Source: Paraburkholderia phenoliruptrix (GTDB lineage: Bacteria; Pseudomonadota; Gammaproteobacteria; Burkholderiales; Burkholderiaceae). From it: DNA of 64,000 bases. Both the position numbers and the translations under genes were made by a program. Where the stretch lies: positions 1 through 64,000 of the forward strand of contig NZ_JAEUAV010000023.1 in the NCBI RefSeq assembly GCF_019511605.1, read 5' to 3'. Below are positions 16,040-23,843 of the stretch, piece after piece (the stretch's first letter is position 1; the number at the start of each line of letters is the position of its first letter). Under the pieces are notes generated by a model. The model searched no databases, had not been told where the DNA came from, and saw only the letters and a program-made list of their open reading frames with translations.

Positions 16040-17209
16040 CTACTTGATGTTCGGGCACTGCGCACCCGGATCGACGTCCGGGAAAGTCTGCAGGATCTTC
16101 ACCGAGCCGTCCGACTGGATCTGGCCGAGACGCATGGCGAGCGGCGTATGCCGGCTCTTGACCATTTCGATCTGACCGCGCGGACCATTGAACGATACCT
16201 GATCGAGTGCCTTGATGACCTTCGCGGAATCCGTCGAGCCTGCTTTTTCCACCGCGGCCTTGTAGAGGAAGAACGCCTCGTACTGCGGCTCGGAAAGCTC
16301 GTTCGGAGTCTTGACGTCCTTGCCGAAGCGCTTGTCCATCGCGGCGAGAAACTTCTTGTTCGCCGAGGTATCGATGCTCGTCAGATAGGAGCCCGACATA
16401 TAAATGCCGGTGGCAACGTCGCCCATGCTCTTCGCCGTGCCTTCGTCGATGGCGAGGTTGCCGTACGGCAGCGTCAGGCCCGAGCCTTTCAACTGCTTGG
16501 CGAGCGACACGTTGGGCGCGCCGCCCGCGGTCGCGCTGATCAGCGCGTCCGGATGCGCGGCGCGGATCTTCGAGAGAATCGGCGTCCAGTCCGTGCCGTC
16601 GGTGGGCAGATACTCTTCACCTACCACCTTGCCGCCGTGCGCCTCGATGTATTTGCGCGTGAACTGCAGCATGCCGCGGCCGAATGCATAGTCGTTGCCG
16701 ACCAGATAGAAAGTCTTCGCGCCCTTCGCCTTCGCGAAGTAGTCGACCACCGGTGCAACCTGCTGCTCGGGCACCCAGCCGTTGACGTACATCCACGGAT
16801 TGCACGAACGTCCTTCGTAGAACGATGTGTAGATGAACGGCTTCTTGCCGCGCGCGACGATGGGCAGCGCCGCATTGCGCGCCGCGCTCGTTTCCATCGA
16901 GATGATCGCGTCCACGTTCTTCTGGAATACAAGCGTGTCGTACGCCTTTTGCGCACCGACCGCGCCCGATGCGTCGTCGGTGATCTCGAGCTGGACGGGC
17001 CGGCCGAGGATGCCGCCCGACGCGTTGATTTCATCGACGGCGAGTTGCGAGGCCTGCACCACCGCAGGCGCGACCACGCTGTTCGCACCGGACAGCCCGA
17101 CCGCTACGCCGATGCGGATCGGCTCGGCGGCGAACACGCCTGCACCGGTCCCGGCGCCGGCGATTGCCGCGACGGCGGCAACCAAAAAGAATTTGATGAC
17201 TGGTCTCAT
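16040..17209 (-). CDS. Periplasmic binding protein of the amide/urea-type ABC importer
   Basis: 389 residues from the ATG at 17209 with AAGGA five bases upstream. A signal peptide (IKFFLVAAVAAIAGAGTGAGVFA) is followed by a type I binding fold (IRIGVAVGLSGANSVVAPAVVQASQLAVDEINASGGILGRPVQLEITDD). It delivers ligand to the permeases encoded just downstream. It resembles the cytoplasmic AmiC-like protein of the same operon, so uptake and sensing proteins may share a ligand. Confidence 0.93.
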   Translation of the reverse strand: MRPVIKFFLVAAVAAIAGAGTGAGVFAAEPIRIGVAVGLSGANSVVAPAVVQASQLAVDEINASGGILGRPVQLEITDDASGAVGAQKAYDTLVFQKNVDAIISMETSAARNAALPIVARGKKPFIYTSFYEGRSCNPWMYVNGWVPEQQVAPVVDYFAKAKGAKTFYLVGNDYAFGRGMLQFTRKYIEAHGGKVVGEEYLPTDGTDWTPILSKIRAAHPDALISATAGGAPNVSLAKQLKGSGLTLPYGNLAIDEGTAKSMGDVATGIYMSGSYLTSIDTSANKKFLAAMDKRFGKDVKTPNELSEPQYEAFFLYKAAVEKAGSTDSAKVIKALDQVSFNGPRGQIEMVKSRHTPLAMRLGQIQSDGSVKILQTFPDVDPGAQCPNIK

Positions 17210-17264
17210 GATGTCCTTCGCAGTGGTTGTGAGTAAGGTGAAGCTGCCACGAGCGCGGTAGCCC

Positions 17265-18155
17265 TCAGGTCTGGAAAGCAGGCCAGCGCGCGCCCAGCAT
17301 GGGGTCGTACACATCTGCGCGGCGATCGCGCAGCACGTGATTGAAAGCGTTGAGCGTACGTCCGGCGCGAGTACGCTTGACGTCGATGCTTGCGTACAGC
17401 ACTTCTTCGCGGTCGGTGCTCGCGGGACCGGCGAGCGGCCAGCCGTCCCCGCCCACGATCAGGCTTTGACCGATGAAGAGTTGCCCGCGCTCGGTGCCGA
17501 TGCGGTTCGCGCAGGCGATCGCCATGCCGTTGCTGTGCGCGGCCGCCATTGTCAGCGTGGCGGCCATTGCGGAGCGGTTTTCCGGCTGCGAGGGCATGGG
17601 CACCCAGTTGGTCGGCACGCACACGATGTCCGCGCCCTGCATGGCCGCGAGCCGGTAGGTTTCGGGAAACCAGCCGTCGTAGCAGATTGCAATCGCAATG
17701 CGGCCGAGCGGGGTGCCGAACACGGGCACGCCGCGATCGCCCGGTTCGAAAAAGCGGTTTTCGTTATTCCACAGATGCAGCTTGCGATAGATGCCAATGT
17801 GACCGGAAGGGCCGGTGAAGAGTGCCGAGTTATACAGGCGTTTGCCGGCGCGTTCGGCAATGCCCGTGACGATATGAATACCGAGGCGCTGTGCGGTATC
17901 GGCGAAGAGCCCGGCGGTTTCGCCATCGGGCAGACCTTCGGCCAGCGAGAATGCCTCGTCGCGGTCCGCGAACACGTAGCCGGTGGTCGCCAGTTCGGGC
18001 AGCACGACAAGCGACGCGCCTTGGCTCGCAGCGGTTTCCACATGCCGGATGAGGCGCGCCACGTTGGCGCGCTTGGCGCCGATGTGCGGCTCCATCTGCA
18101 CGCACGCGATGACGAGTTCCTCCAGGCCGGGCTTTGCCAGGTCATAGTGCGACAT
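17265..18155 (-). CDS. Nitrilase-superfamily carbon-nitrogen hydrolase
   Basis: 296 residues from the ATG at 18155, with GGGAG upstream. The Glu-Lys-Cys triad is complete: Glu54 in VLPELATTGY, Lys125 in YRKLHLW and Cys158 in AICYDGWFPE. The family includes aliphatic nitrilases, amidases and carbamoylases; the GYVF and CYDGWFPE contexts do not settle the branch. It is the first gene of the operon and sits directly after the terminator-bearing leader, so it should be most strongly affected by antitermination. It would act on the imported nitrile or amide before or alongside the amidase. Confidence 0.92.
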   Translation of the reverse strand: MSHYDLAKPGLEELVIACVQMEPHIGAKRANVARLIRHVETAASQGASLVVLPELATTGYVFADRDEAFSLAEGLPDGETAGLFADTAQRLGIHIVTGIAERAGKRLYNSALFTGPSGHIGIYRKLHLWNNENRFFEPGDRGVPVFGTPLGRIAIAICYDGWFPETYRLAAMQGADIVCVPTNWVPMPSQPENRSAMAATLTMAAAHSNGMAIACANRIGTERGQLFIGQSLIVGGDGWPLAGPASTDREEVLYASIDVKRTRAGRTLNAFNHVLRDRRADVYDPMLGARWPAFQT

Positions 18156-18173
18156 TGCTGTTTTCGTCTCCCA

Positions 18174-18228
18174 AAACAAAAAGCCCCCTGACCAGCGTTG
18201 GAAACGCAAGTTAGGGGGCTGCATAGCC
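18174..18228 (-). terminator. Leader terminator with overlapping anti-hairpin
   Basis: On the minus strand AGCCCCCT (18213-18220) pairs with AGGGGGCT (18182-18189) around an inner stem GCGTT/AACGC, followed by TTTTTGTTTT: a strong intrinsic terminator just before the nitrilase gene. A second hairpin GGC-UAUGCA-GCC (18217-18228) uses the 5' arm of the terminator, so the two cannot form together. This is the layout of ANTAR-controlled leaders. Its hexaloop has the expected G at position 4 but U rather than A at position 1. Confidence 0.85.
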
Positions 18229-18238
18229 TTCCATGTAG

Positions 18239-18256
18239 CACGGCAACGTTGCCGTG
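18239..18256 (-). promoter_or_regulatory. Leader hairpin 1, candidate ANTAR-binding hexaloop
   Basis: CACGGC-AACGTT-GCCGTG: a six-base-pair stem with hexaloop AACGUU, having A at position 1 and G at position 4, the bases conserved in RNA targets of ANTAR proteins. It lies a short linker upstream of the second hairpin and terminator. Confidence 0.72.
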
Positions 18257-18293
18257 TGCCGCCACGAACATCCATGACGACAGACTGGGAACG

Positions 18294-18322
18294 AATTTAT
18301 GAAATCAAATTTCCCATGTCAA
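18294..18322 (-). promoter_or_regulatory. Sigma70 promoter of the amide operon
   Basis: TTGACA (18317-18322), spacer of 17, TAAATT (18294-18299) on the minus strand. Transcription should start near 18287, giving a leader of about 130 bases before the nitrilase ATG. Confidence 0.82.
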
Positions 18323-18375
18323 GCAATAAGGCCGCTCATAGGGAAAGCACTTGTTTTACGGCGGACCGTGCCTCG

Positions 18376-20805
18376 TTACAGCAACTCCTGATAGTACGGC
18401 GAATTCGGCGGCAGCTTGCCGCCCTGGCGGCGCACGAACTGCTGCACGCCGTGCGTTGCCGACGCCAGCGCGCCGCTTGCGAAGCCGCCCTCGAAGGTGA
18501 GTTCCTCGCCAATGGCAATTGCGCCGTCGCTCATTCGCAGCAGCGCCGCATACAACGTGCGCGTGTTGTCGAGCTGGTCCGGTCCGTCCATCTTGAACGC
18601 GCCCCACTGGTGACGCTCGAGGCCCCAGTGCGTGTACGCAATGCCGTCGCGGCTCTGCTCGACGACGTCGGCGAGATTGGCGAGCTTCTGATGAGCCGGG
18701 TTGTCCGGATCGCGCGAGGCCACGTCGCGAAGCGTCCGAACGTACAGATCCATCTGTTCGCGGCCCGTCATGCCGGCGACCTTCGTCGAGTTGTCGCCGA
18801 GGGTGTAGCTCGGATAGACCACTGCGCCGCCGTCGCTAGCCGGCACCACGTACGACTGCTGGAATAGTTCGTCTGCCTGGACGTTGCCGGGCAGATCGCG
18901 ATCTTCCATCAGGTCCGCGGCGATCTTCACAGCCATCTTGGTGGCGCCCACCACGCGAGCGTCCTTGATGGCGGCAGCGAAATCTTCCGGCAACAGCGGC
19001 TCCGAACCCGCCTGTGGACCCGTGAGGCCAAGACGCACCGCCTCGCGTGGACCACCGGCGAAAAACAGTTCGTCGTACTGTTCGGTTTTCGTTTCGTTGC
19101 TGGTCTTGTCGAGCCACGTCACGTGATATTTGCCGTCGACTTTCTTGATGCTCGTGACTTCGGCGTTCAGTTGAATGGCATTCTGTTCGGCAAGCGATAC
19201 CGCACCTTCCGGCAGACCTTCGCTGTCCTCGATCATCTTGTGCAGCGGCGCGTCCGCACCGTCGACGAGCGCAACGTGATCCTCCAGGCGCTCGTCGACG
19301 AGAAAGCGGAACTCCTCCAGAAAGCCCGTGCTGAAGTAGCCCGAATAGCCGCCCACGCCAATGCCGGTCGCGCCGAATGTGCGCCATTCGTCCCGGTTCC
19401 AGGTAATGCCTTTTTCCTGCAGCAGCGCCTTCAGGCCGGACTGGAACGTGTGGCTGTCGAACTTCTGCTTGGCATCGTCGCAAAGCTCGCGAAAACGCGC
19501 GGTGTCGCCCGCGTCGCGAGCCTCGCGAATCGGCGCGAGAAGCGGCTCGGTCATCGAGCGCATGACGTCTTCGGCAACCTTGCGCATCGTCGCGTTTTCC
19601 GGCGGTTCGCCCGGCTGCGCTTCATAGACCTTGCCGCCGATAATGTACGAAGTGGGCACCGAGCTCGAATTCGGAAACGGCACGTGCTCGAGCCCGTAGT
19701 GCTCGGCAATGCTCCAGTAGAAGTTGCCGCGCGTTGTGTGAAAACGCATGCCGCCTGGATGGTATGGCGTCGGGTCGCCTTCCCAGCGCCCGGAGGCAAT
19801 CCGTCCGCCTATGTGGTCCGCCTGCTCGAGCACGTTCGGCTTCACACCGATGCGGTTCAGCGCATCCGCTGCCATGATGCCGGCCGGGCCCGCGCCGACC
19901 ACGCAGACCTTGAGGTTCTCGGCCACGCCTTCCGGCAAGGTGCCGACCTGGCGATTGTTGTCCCACCAGAACCCGGTGTAGTCGTACATGTGATCGAGCG
20001 GCATGGTCATGCGCAGATCGGTGAAGCGGTCTTTCAGCAGCGCTTTCAGGTCTGCGTCGTCGCCCGCGGCCTTCATCGGCATCGCGAGCTTCTCGCGGGC
20101 CTCCGGCGTACACGAAGTGAGCAGTTTCGCGGCGAGCTCGGGCTTCATGAAAACCGCTGTGTGCTCGAGCCAGTCGCGCACCGGCGTGCGGGGCAGGTCG
20201 GGTGCGGCCTGGCGTGACGTATCGCCGAGAAGTTCGGACTGCTGTGCACCGAGCGTGTTGAGCACATCGCCCTGTTCGGCTTCGCAGAGCGCATGCCATT
20301 GCAGCGTCGTTTCAAGGTGCAGTTGCTCGCGCTGCGGTCCCGCTTCCATGCTCGCAAGCCGCGTCAGGTTCTTGTTCACCGCGGGGCCGAGCTTGTTGCG
20401 ATCGCGCGGCCAGTCGCCCACCGGCTCCCTGAAGTAGCGGCCGACCGATTGCGGCGTGAGCGGCGGCAATGCGCGGCCAACGGTCGACAGCGTGTTGTCG
20501 CGAGCGAGCGCGCCTGAGCCGTTCGCCCGCAGATACTCGCCCATGAACTCCTTGCCGGATGGCCACTGGTTGCGCGAAGCCGGCGTGGCTGTGTCGGTCT
20601 TCGCTGCGGGCAGCGCCTGACGCGGGCGCGCCGTGGGTGCGGGCTCGCCCGATCCTTGCGCGCCGCGCGCCCGCGTGGCCGGCAGCCCCGGCACATGCGG
20701 CTGCGGTGTCGCCGCCGGTTTGGCGGGTTCAGAGGGAATACCGCCAGGCGGCGGCAGATGCGGGTTGCTACCTGATGCGGAGGAGCCTGGTTCGATAGTA
20801 GGCAT
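18376..20805 (-). CDS. FAD amine oxidase, tryptophan 2-monooxygenase-like; candidate T3 effector
   Basis: 809 residues from the ATG at 20805 (AGGGA upstream). The first 80 residues are Pro/Ser/Ala-rich without a signal peptide, as in many type III effectors. A helical region (about 85-290) precedes an FAD domain: VCVVGAGPAGIMAADALNRIG (about 300-320), then GGRIASGRW, a central ELFFAGGPREAVR and a C-terminal EELTFEGGFASGALASATHG typical of amine oxidases. Tryptophan 2-monooxygenase (IaaM), which makes indole-3-acetamide, is the closest family I recognise; Agrobacterium IaaM is also long (about 755). An exact hrpII/PIP box plus -10 lies about 290-350 bp upstream. Substrate is inferred, not shown. 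A reading frame extends to an ATG at 21018 but crosses an 11-bp repeat and lacks a ribosome site. Confidence 0.83.
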   Translation of the reverse strand: MPTIEPGSSASGSNPHLPPPGGIPSEPAKPAATPQPHVPGLPATRARGAQGSGEPAPTARPRQALPAAKTDTATPASRNQWPSGKEFMGEYLRANGSGALARDNTLSTVGRALPPLTPQSVGRYFREPVGDWPRDRNKLGPAVNKNLTRLASMEAGPQREQLHLETTLQWHALCEAEQGDVLNTLGAQQSELLGDTSRQAAPDLPRTPVRDWLEHTAVFMKPELAAKLLTSCTPEAREKLAMPMKAAGDDADLKALLKDRFTDLRMTMPLDHMYDYTGFWWDNNRQVGTLPEGVAENLKVCVVGAGPAGIMAADALNRIGVKPNVLEQADHIGGRIASGRWEGDPTPYHPGGMRFHTTRGNFYWSIAEHYGLEHVPFPNSSSVPTSYIIGGKVYEAQPGEPPENATMRKVAEDVMRSMTEPLLAPIREARDAGDTARFRELCDDAKQKFDSHTFQSGLKALLQEKGITWNRDEWRTFGATGIGVGGYSGYFSTGFLEEFRFLVDERLEDHVALVDGADAPLHKMIEDSEGLPEGAVSLAEQNAIQLNAEVTSIKKVDGKYHVTWLDKTSNETKTEQYDELFFAGGPREAVRLGLTGPQAGSEPLLPEDFAAAIKDARVVGATKMAVKIAADLMEDRDLPGNVQADELFQQSYVVPASDGGAVVYPSYTLGDNSTKVAGMTGREQMDLYVRTLRDVASRDPDNPAHQKLANLADVVEQSRDGIAYTHWGLERHQWGAFKMDGPDQLDNTRTLYAALLRMSDGAIAIGEELTFEGGFASGALASATHGVQQFVRRQGGKLPPNSPYYQELL

Positions 20806-20970
20806 GTTGTGTTCCCTGTTGAGTTGTCTCGCGTCACGACAGCGCGAATCGACCGGCTCCACAGCATGTGTGAGCGCAGGCCGGCGGCGCATAACGGATG
20901 AAAAGCGCGCGGCAAGCAATGCATGAAGTGCCAGGGGCGGACATCGCCGGAAAGCCGGATGCGGCGGCCG

Positions 20971-21014
20971 ATAAGCGCCCGATAAGCGACCCATAAGCGG
21001 CCAATAAGCGACTG
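20971..21014. repeat. 11-bp-spaced heptamer, four copies
   Basis: ATAAGCG occurs at 20971, 20982, 20993 and 21004, exactly 11 bp apart. The array lies in the leader between the predicted hrp promoter and the ATG of the amine oxidase. The period is not a multiple of three, which argues against coding. Confidence 0.92.
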
Positions 21015-21090
21015 ACATAGTCGAATGGCGAGTCCGGCCGCATGCGGCGGCGACGGCAGCGTTGCTGCGCGAACGTTGATACCGCTAGGA

Positions 21091-21151
21091 ACGTTACTAT
21101 CGCGGGCGCGGTCCGCGAGCAGGGAAGCGAATCGCGTGACGGAGAAACGAA
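21091..21151 (-). promoter_or_regulatory. hrpII/PIP box and -10 for the amine oxidase gene
   Basis: On the minus strand TTCG (21148-21151), 16 bases, TTCG (21128-21131), also fitting TTCGT-N15-TTCGC. TAACGT at 21091-21096 fits YANNNT and lies 31 bases downstream, exactly as in known HrpX/HrpB promoters. The predicted leader to the ATG at 20805 is long, about 280 bases. The 20806-21200 gap holds this promoter and the 11-bp repeats and nothing else I could assign. Confidence 0.82.
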
Positions 21152-21200
21152 CAGGGAAGACTGAGTTGTCAGCGTTTGGCCATCTGTGTGGGCGAACGCA

Positions 21201-21677
21201 TCACCGTGCGTTCGCCACACGTGGGAACACGAGCGTGCGGACGACTTCGTGGACGATGTCTTCTGCCGGGCGTTTGCCCGCCATTACCCATAGTCCGTTG
21301 AGCTGCGCCGGCAAGCGGCGCGCATCGCCCGAAAAGATCGCCACGTTCAGAACAGCGCCATGTCGAGCGCCGTGCATCGCGCGGTTCGCACCCACGCAGT
21401 TCCAGCAAAAGGAACCGAGTGCCGTGGCAGACGACCGCACAAGATGGATCACGACATCGACTGCATCGTTATCGGGATCGCGCATGATTTCCCACGCGAG
21501 GCGGCCGCCGAGCGTCGGTAGATTCTCGCCCCAGTGTCGCACTTCAAGTCTCTCGAAACCCCATAAACGCAGGCCGATAACAAGCGGCGACGCATTGGTG
21601 TAGATCCGGTTGCGCCGGTTGAGAACCTCGGCGTCCGAAGCATTGAATGAAGAGCGGCGGGTAGTCGGGTAGATCAT
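21201..21677 (-). CDS. Hypothetical protein
   Basis: 158 residues, family not recognised. The composition is protein-like (ASPLVIGLRLWGFERLEVRHWGENLPTLGGRLAWEIMRDPDNDAVDVVIHLV) with no signal peptide or membrane segment. No clear ribosome site is seen before the ATG at 21677. It ends 50 bases before the hrp box of the amine oxidase gene, so it is not under that box. An overlapping plus-strand frame (21025-21603) looks less protein-like. Confidence 0.45.
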   Translation of the reverse strand: MIYPTTRRSSFNASDAEVLNRRNRIYTNASPLVIGLRLWGFERLEVRHWGENLPTLGGRLAWEIMRDPDNDAVDVVIHLVRSSATALGSFCWNCVGANRAMHGARHGAVLNVAIFSGDARRLPAQLNGLWVMAGKRPAEDIVHEVVRTLVFPRVANAR

Positions 21678-21743
21678 GGTCGGAATGGCGGGATCGGTAA
21701 CAGCCGGTGCTGCCGCTCAAGTTGCAAAGGGCAAGCTGCAAAA

Positions 21744-21797
21744 GCGAGTCGCAAAAGCGGGTTGCAAAAGCGGGTTGCAAGAGCGCGTTGCAAAAGC
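21744..21797. repeat. 13-bp tandem repeat, four copies
   Basis: Units of the form gcgggttgcaaaa start at 21744, 21757, 21770 and 21783. The period and the tgcaaaa core are the same as in the array at 3292-3369. It lies between the hypothetical gene and the end of the AraC regulator. Confidence 0.88.
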
Positions 21798-21847
21798 GGC
21801 GCAGCCGGTAATGGGCGAACAGAAGGTAGCGCAGTTGCTGCGCCCGC

Positions 21848-22840
21848 TCAGGACAGATTGGTCAGCGGGGCGCCTTTGCTCGTCCGATAGTCCGATGGCG
21901 TGGTTGCCAGGTACTTCCTGAATAGCTTGGCTAACTGACCGCCGCTGCCGATCCCGCAACGACGCGCAATCTTGTCGACGGGCAAGCGTGATTCCACCAG
22001 CATCCTGCAGCTCATGTTCAGGCGCGCACGCAGCAGATAGTCCGAAGGCGTCATGCCCATTTCGCTTTTGAAGCGCCGCAAAAAGTTGCGCTCGCTCATT
22101 GCGGCGACCTGCGCGGCGGCGTCAATCGAAATAGGGCGATCGACGTTCGCCTCGAGCCAGCGCACCGACGCCATGATCTTCTCGCTGACCTGGTGCGAGG
22201 CACGCGTCATGTCGTTGCTGAACGGCGTTCTGTGCTCCGGGGCGATAGACTGCGCGATCTGCCTCGCGAGGTCGGGCCCAAGATGTTCCTGGACCAGACG
22301 CAGTGCCGTGCTCACGGCTGTCGGCGCTTCGGTCAGCGAGCGCCTCGAATAGGGCTCATGCGCGTCCTGGTCGCCATACATGAGCGGGCAGTAGCGGCTT
22401 GGCAGCCCGGTTGCCTCGAGAAGCTGCCGCCCTTCGGCGATGGGGTGAACGATTTCGCTGAAAGGATGGCGCCGGCGCAGCCAACTGCTCAGACGTTCGT
22501 CGCGGCACGCCTGCTGCACGCCCGCACCGCCTGCAATGAACAGCAGATGGCGGTCGTTCGTGCCTCGGTGCGTCTCGACGCTGTCCGTCCAGACGAATAC
22601 CGACGAAGAACTGGCGATCCGGCCGCCCGCGGCCGATAGCAATGAGATGTCGTAATACACGCGGCCGTTGCGCTGCGACGCTGTTAGCGCATTGGCTTTG
22701 TGAAAGACTTCGATGATGGCTGCTACTTTCGGCAACGCGAAACCGTTGAACAGTGCGATGTCGACATGCGCGACCTCTGTCTTGTGCGCTGACTCTGAAT
22801 TTTGCGGCGTGCAGCGCGGTAGAGTTTCTATCAGCTCCAT
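21848..22840 (-). CDS. GlxA-type AraC transcriptional regulator, copy 1
   Basis: 330 residues from the ATG at 22840, with GGGGA upstream. The N-terminal half is a DJ-1/class I amidotransferase-like domain (HVDIALFNGFALPKVAAIIEVFHKANAL ... LLFIAGGAGVQQA) without the usual catalytic Cys in the elbow. The C-terminal half is an AraC domain (ISIDAAAQVAAMSERNFLRRFKSEMGMTPSDYLLRARLNMSCRMLVESRLPVDKIARRCGIGSGGQLAKLFRKYL). It is a close paralogue of the protein at 23844-24839. Both genes share an inverted repeat GCCAAC-N3-TTGGC-like site about 110 bp before the start, suggesting auto- or cross-control. The nearby exopolysaccharide genes are possible targets. Confidence 0.92.
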   Translation of the reverse strand: MELIETLPRCTPQNSESAHKTEVAHVDIALFNGFALPKVAAIIEVFHKANALTASQRNGRVYYDISLLSAAGGRIASSSSVFVWTDSVETHRGTNDRHLLFIAGGAGVQQACRDERLSSWLRRRHPFSEIVHPIAEGRQLLEATGLPSRYCPLMYGDQDAHEPYSRRSLTEAPTAVSTALRLVQEHLGPDLARQIAQSIAPEHRTPFSNDMTRASHQVSEKIMASVRWLEANVDRPISIDAAAQVAAMSERNFLRRFKSEMGMTPSDYLLRARLNMSCRMLVESRLPVDKIARRCGIGSGGQLAKLFRKYLATTPSDYRTSKGAPLTNLS

Positions 22841-23401
22841 CTTTTTTCCCCGGAATATATCGGCCCGCAAAGCCTTCTGGCTCTGTCTTTAGTTGTTGTG
22901 AACCAATGCTATACGATCGGCTTGCAGTGAATTATTACATGGCTGAATCAGCCAACAAATTGGCCGTTGGCGACATCAACCGATACGAAATATGCATGGT
23001 GACGGCGCATTTATCCAACTCACATTCCTGACTTGGCCAATGAGAAGGCCAGGTGATTTTTTTTCAGGTTTTTTTCTGCGAAAGCGCGGCCTGTCTATAT
23101 AGCACTCTTTGCGTCGATGCGCAGCAAATTTAGATATGTCGTGAGAAAGTTGCGGCAAATTACAACGTATTCGTGCATGGCTGTATGCGTCTTCAGTGTC
23201 GCGAAAAAACTTTGGAGCCGTTTTTGTGCGTACTCGGCGCGATTTGCACCTGAATAACGCACGTGGCGGGTCGCTCCGGGACGCAACGCCCCGCCCAGCG
23301 GCGAGTCCAGTACACAGCCGCCGCAGCAGCGCGCGCATTTTTTTTCGCAAACGATTGCGGAACAGACTAAATAAGTCGAGACGCCGGTCGTTAACGCAGC
23401 T
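22841..23401. promoter_or_regulatory. Upstream region of AraC copy 1
   Basis: A 561-bp AT-richer stretch. It holds an exact palindrome GGCTGAATCAGCC (22941-22953) and the overlapping inverted repeat GCCAACAAATTGGC (22951-22964), with further TTGGC half-sites at 22968 and 23034. Beyond 23050 I see only T-rich runs and no gene. Confidence 0.55.
22951..22964. promoter_or_regulatory. Operator-like inverted repeat of AraC copy 1
   Basis: GCCAACAAATTGGC, half-sites GCCAA and TTGGC separated by four bases, 111 bp before the start codon. The same arrangement occurs at 24949-24962 before the paralogue. Confidence 0.65.
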
Positions 23402-23620
23402 ATGCACAAACAATACATTCAGGCTATCGTCGATGCGGCCTGCGAGACCGCCGACGCCATCGTCGGCGCACGCGAGTGGAATACAATTGAAGACGCCACC
23501 GCTATGCACGAACTTATTTTCTGGGATATGATCGCCCGGAAGTTGCCGGATTTGAGCGCGGCAGAGCTGTTGGCAGCGCTCGAAATAAGCAACGGCAGGC
23601 GCGTTTCGCGCACGGGTTAG
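23402..23620 (+). CDS. Small hypothetical protein
   Basis: 72 residues, acidic and helical (AIVDAACETADAIVGAREWNTIEDATAMHELIFWDMIARKLPDLSAAELLAALEIS). The composition looks coding, but no ribosome site is seen and I know no family. It lies between the two AraC paralogues on the opposite strand. Confidence 0.45.
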   Translation: MHKQYIQAIVDAACETADAIVGAREWNTIEDATAMHELIFWDMIARKLPDLSAAELLAALEISNGRRVSRTG

Positions 23621-23843
23621 GCCGTTATTCGAATTGGATGGATTGCGAAGGCGCGAGAATGTGGCCTGATTGAAACAATGAAGTCAAGCCACTGCTATGT
23701 TATTCGTCACTTACACGCCATTGCAGAGGCGCTTTCCATTTCTATATATATTCTTATATTCGTCGCAGGTGTCACTGACACGAACTGACGGCGGCGCGAA
23801 TCACATAGCCAATTAGCATGGCCCGAGGCAGGCCAACTTGCTG

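Noticed and set aside
18376..21018. Longer amine oxidase starting at ATG 21018
   Set aside because: The extra 71 codons cross an 11-bp-period repeat, have no ribosome site and unlikely composition; ATG 20805 has AGGGA upstream.
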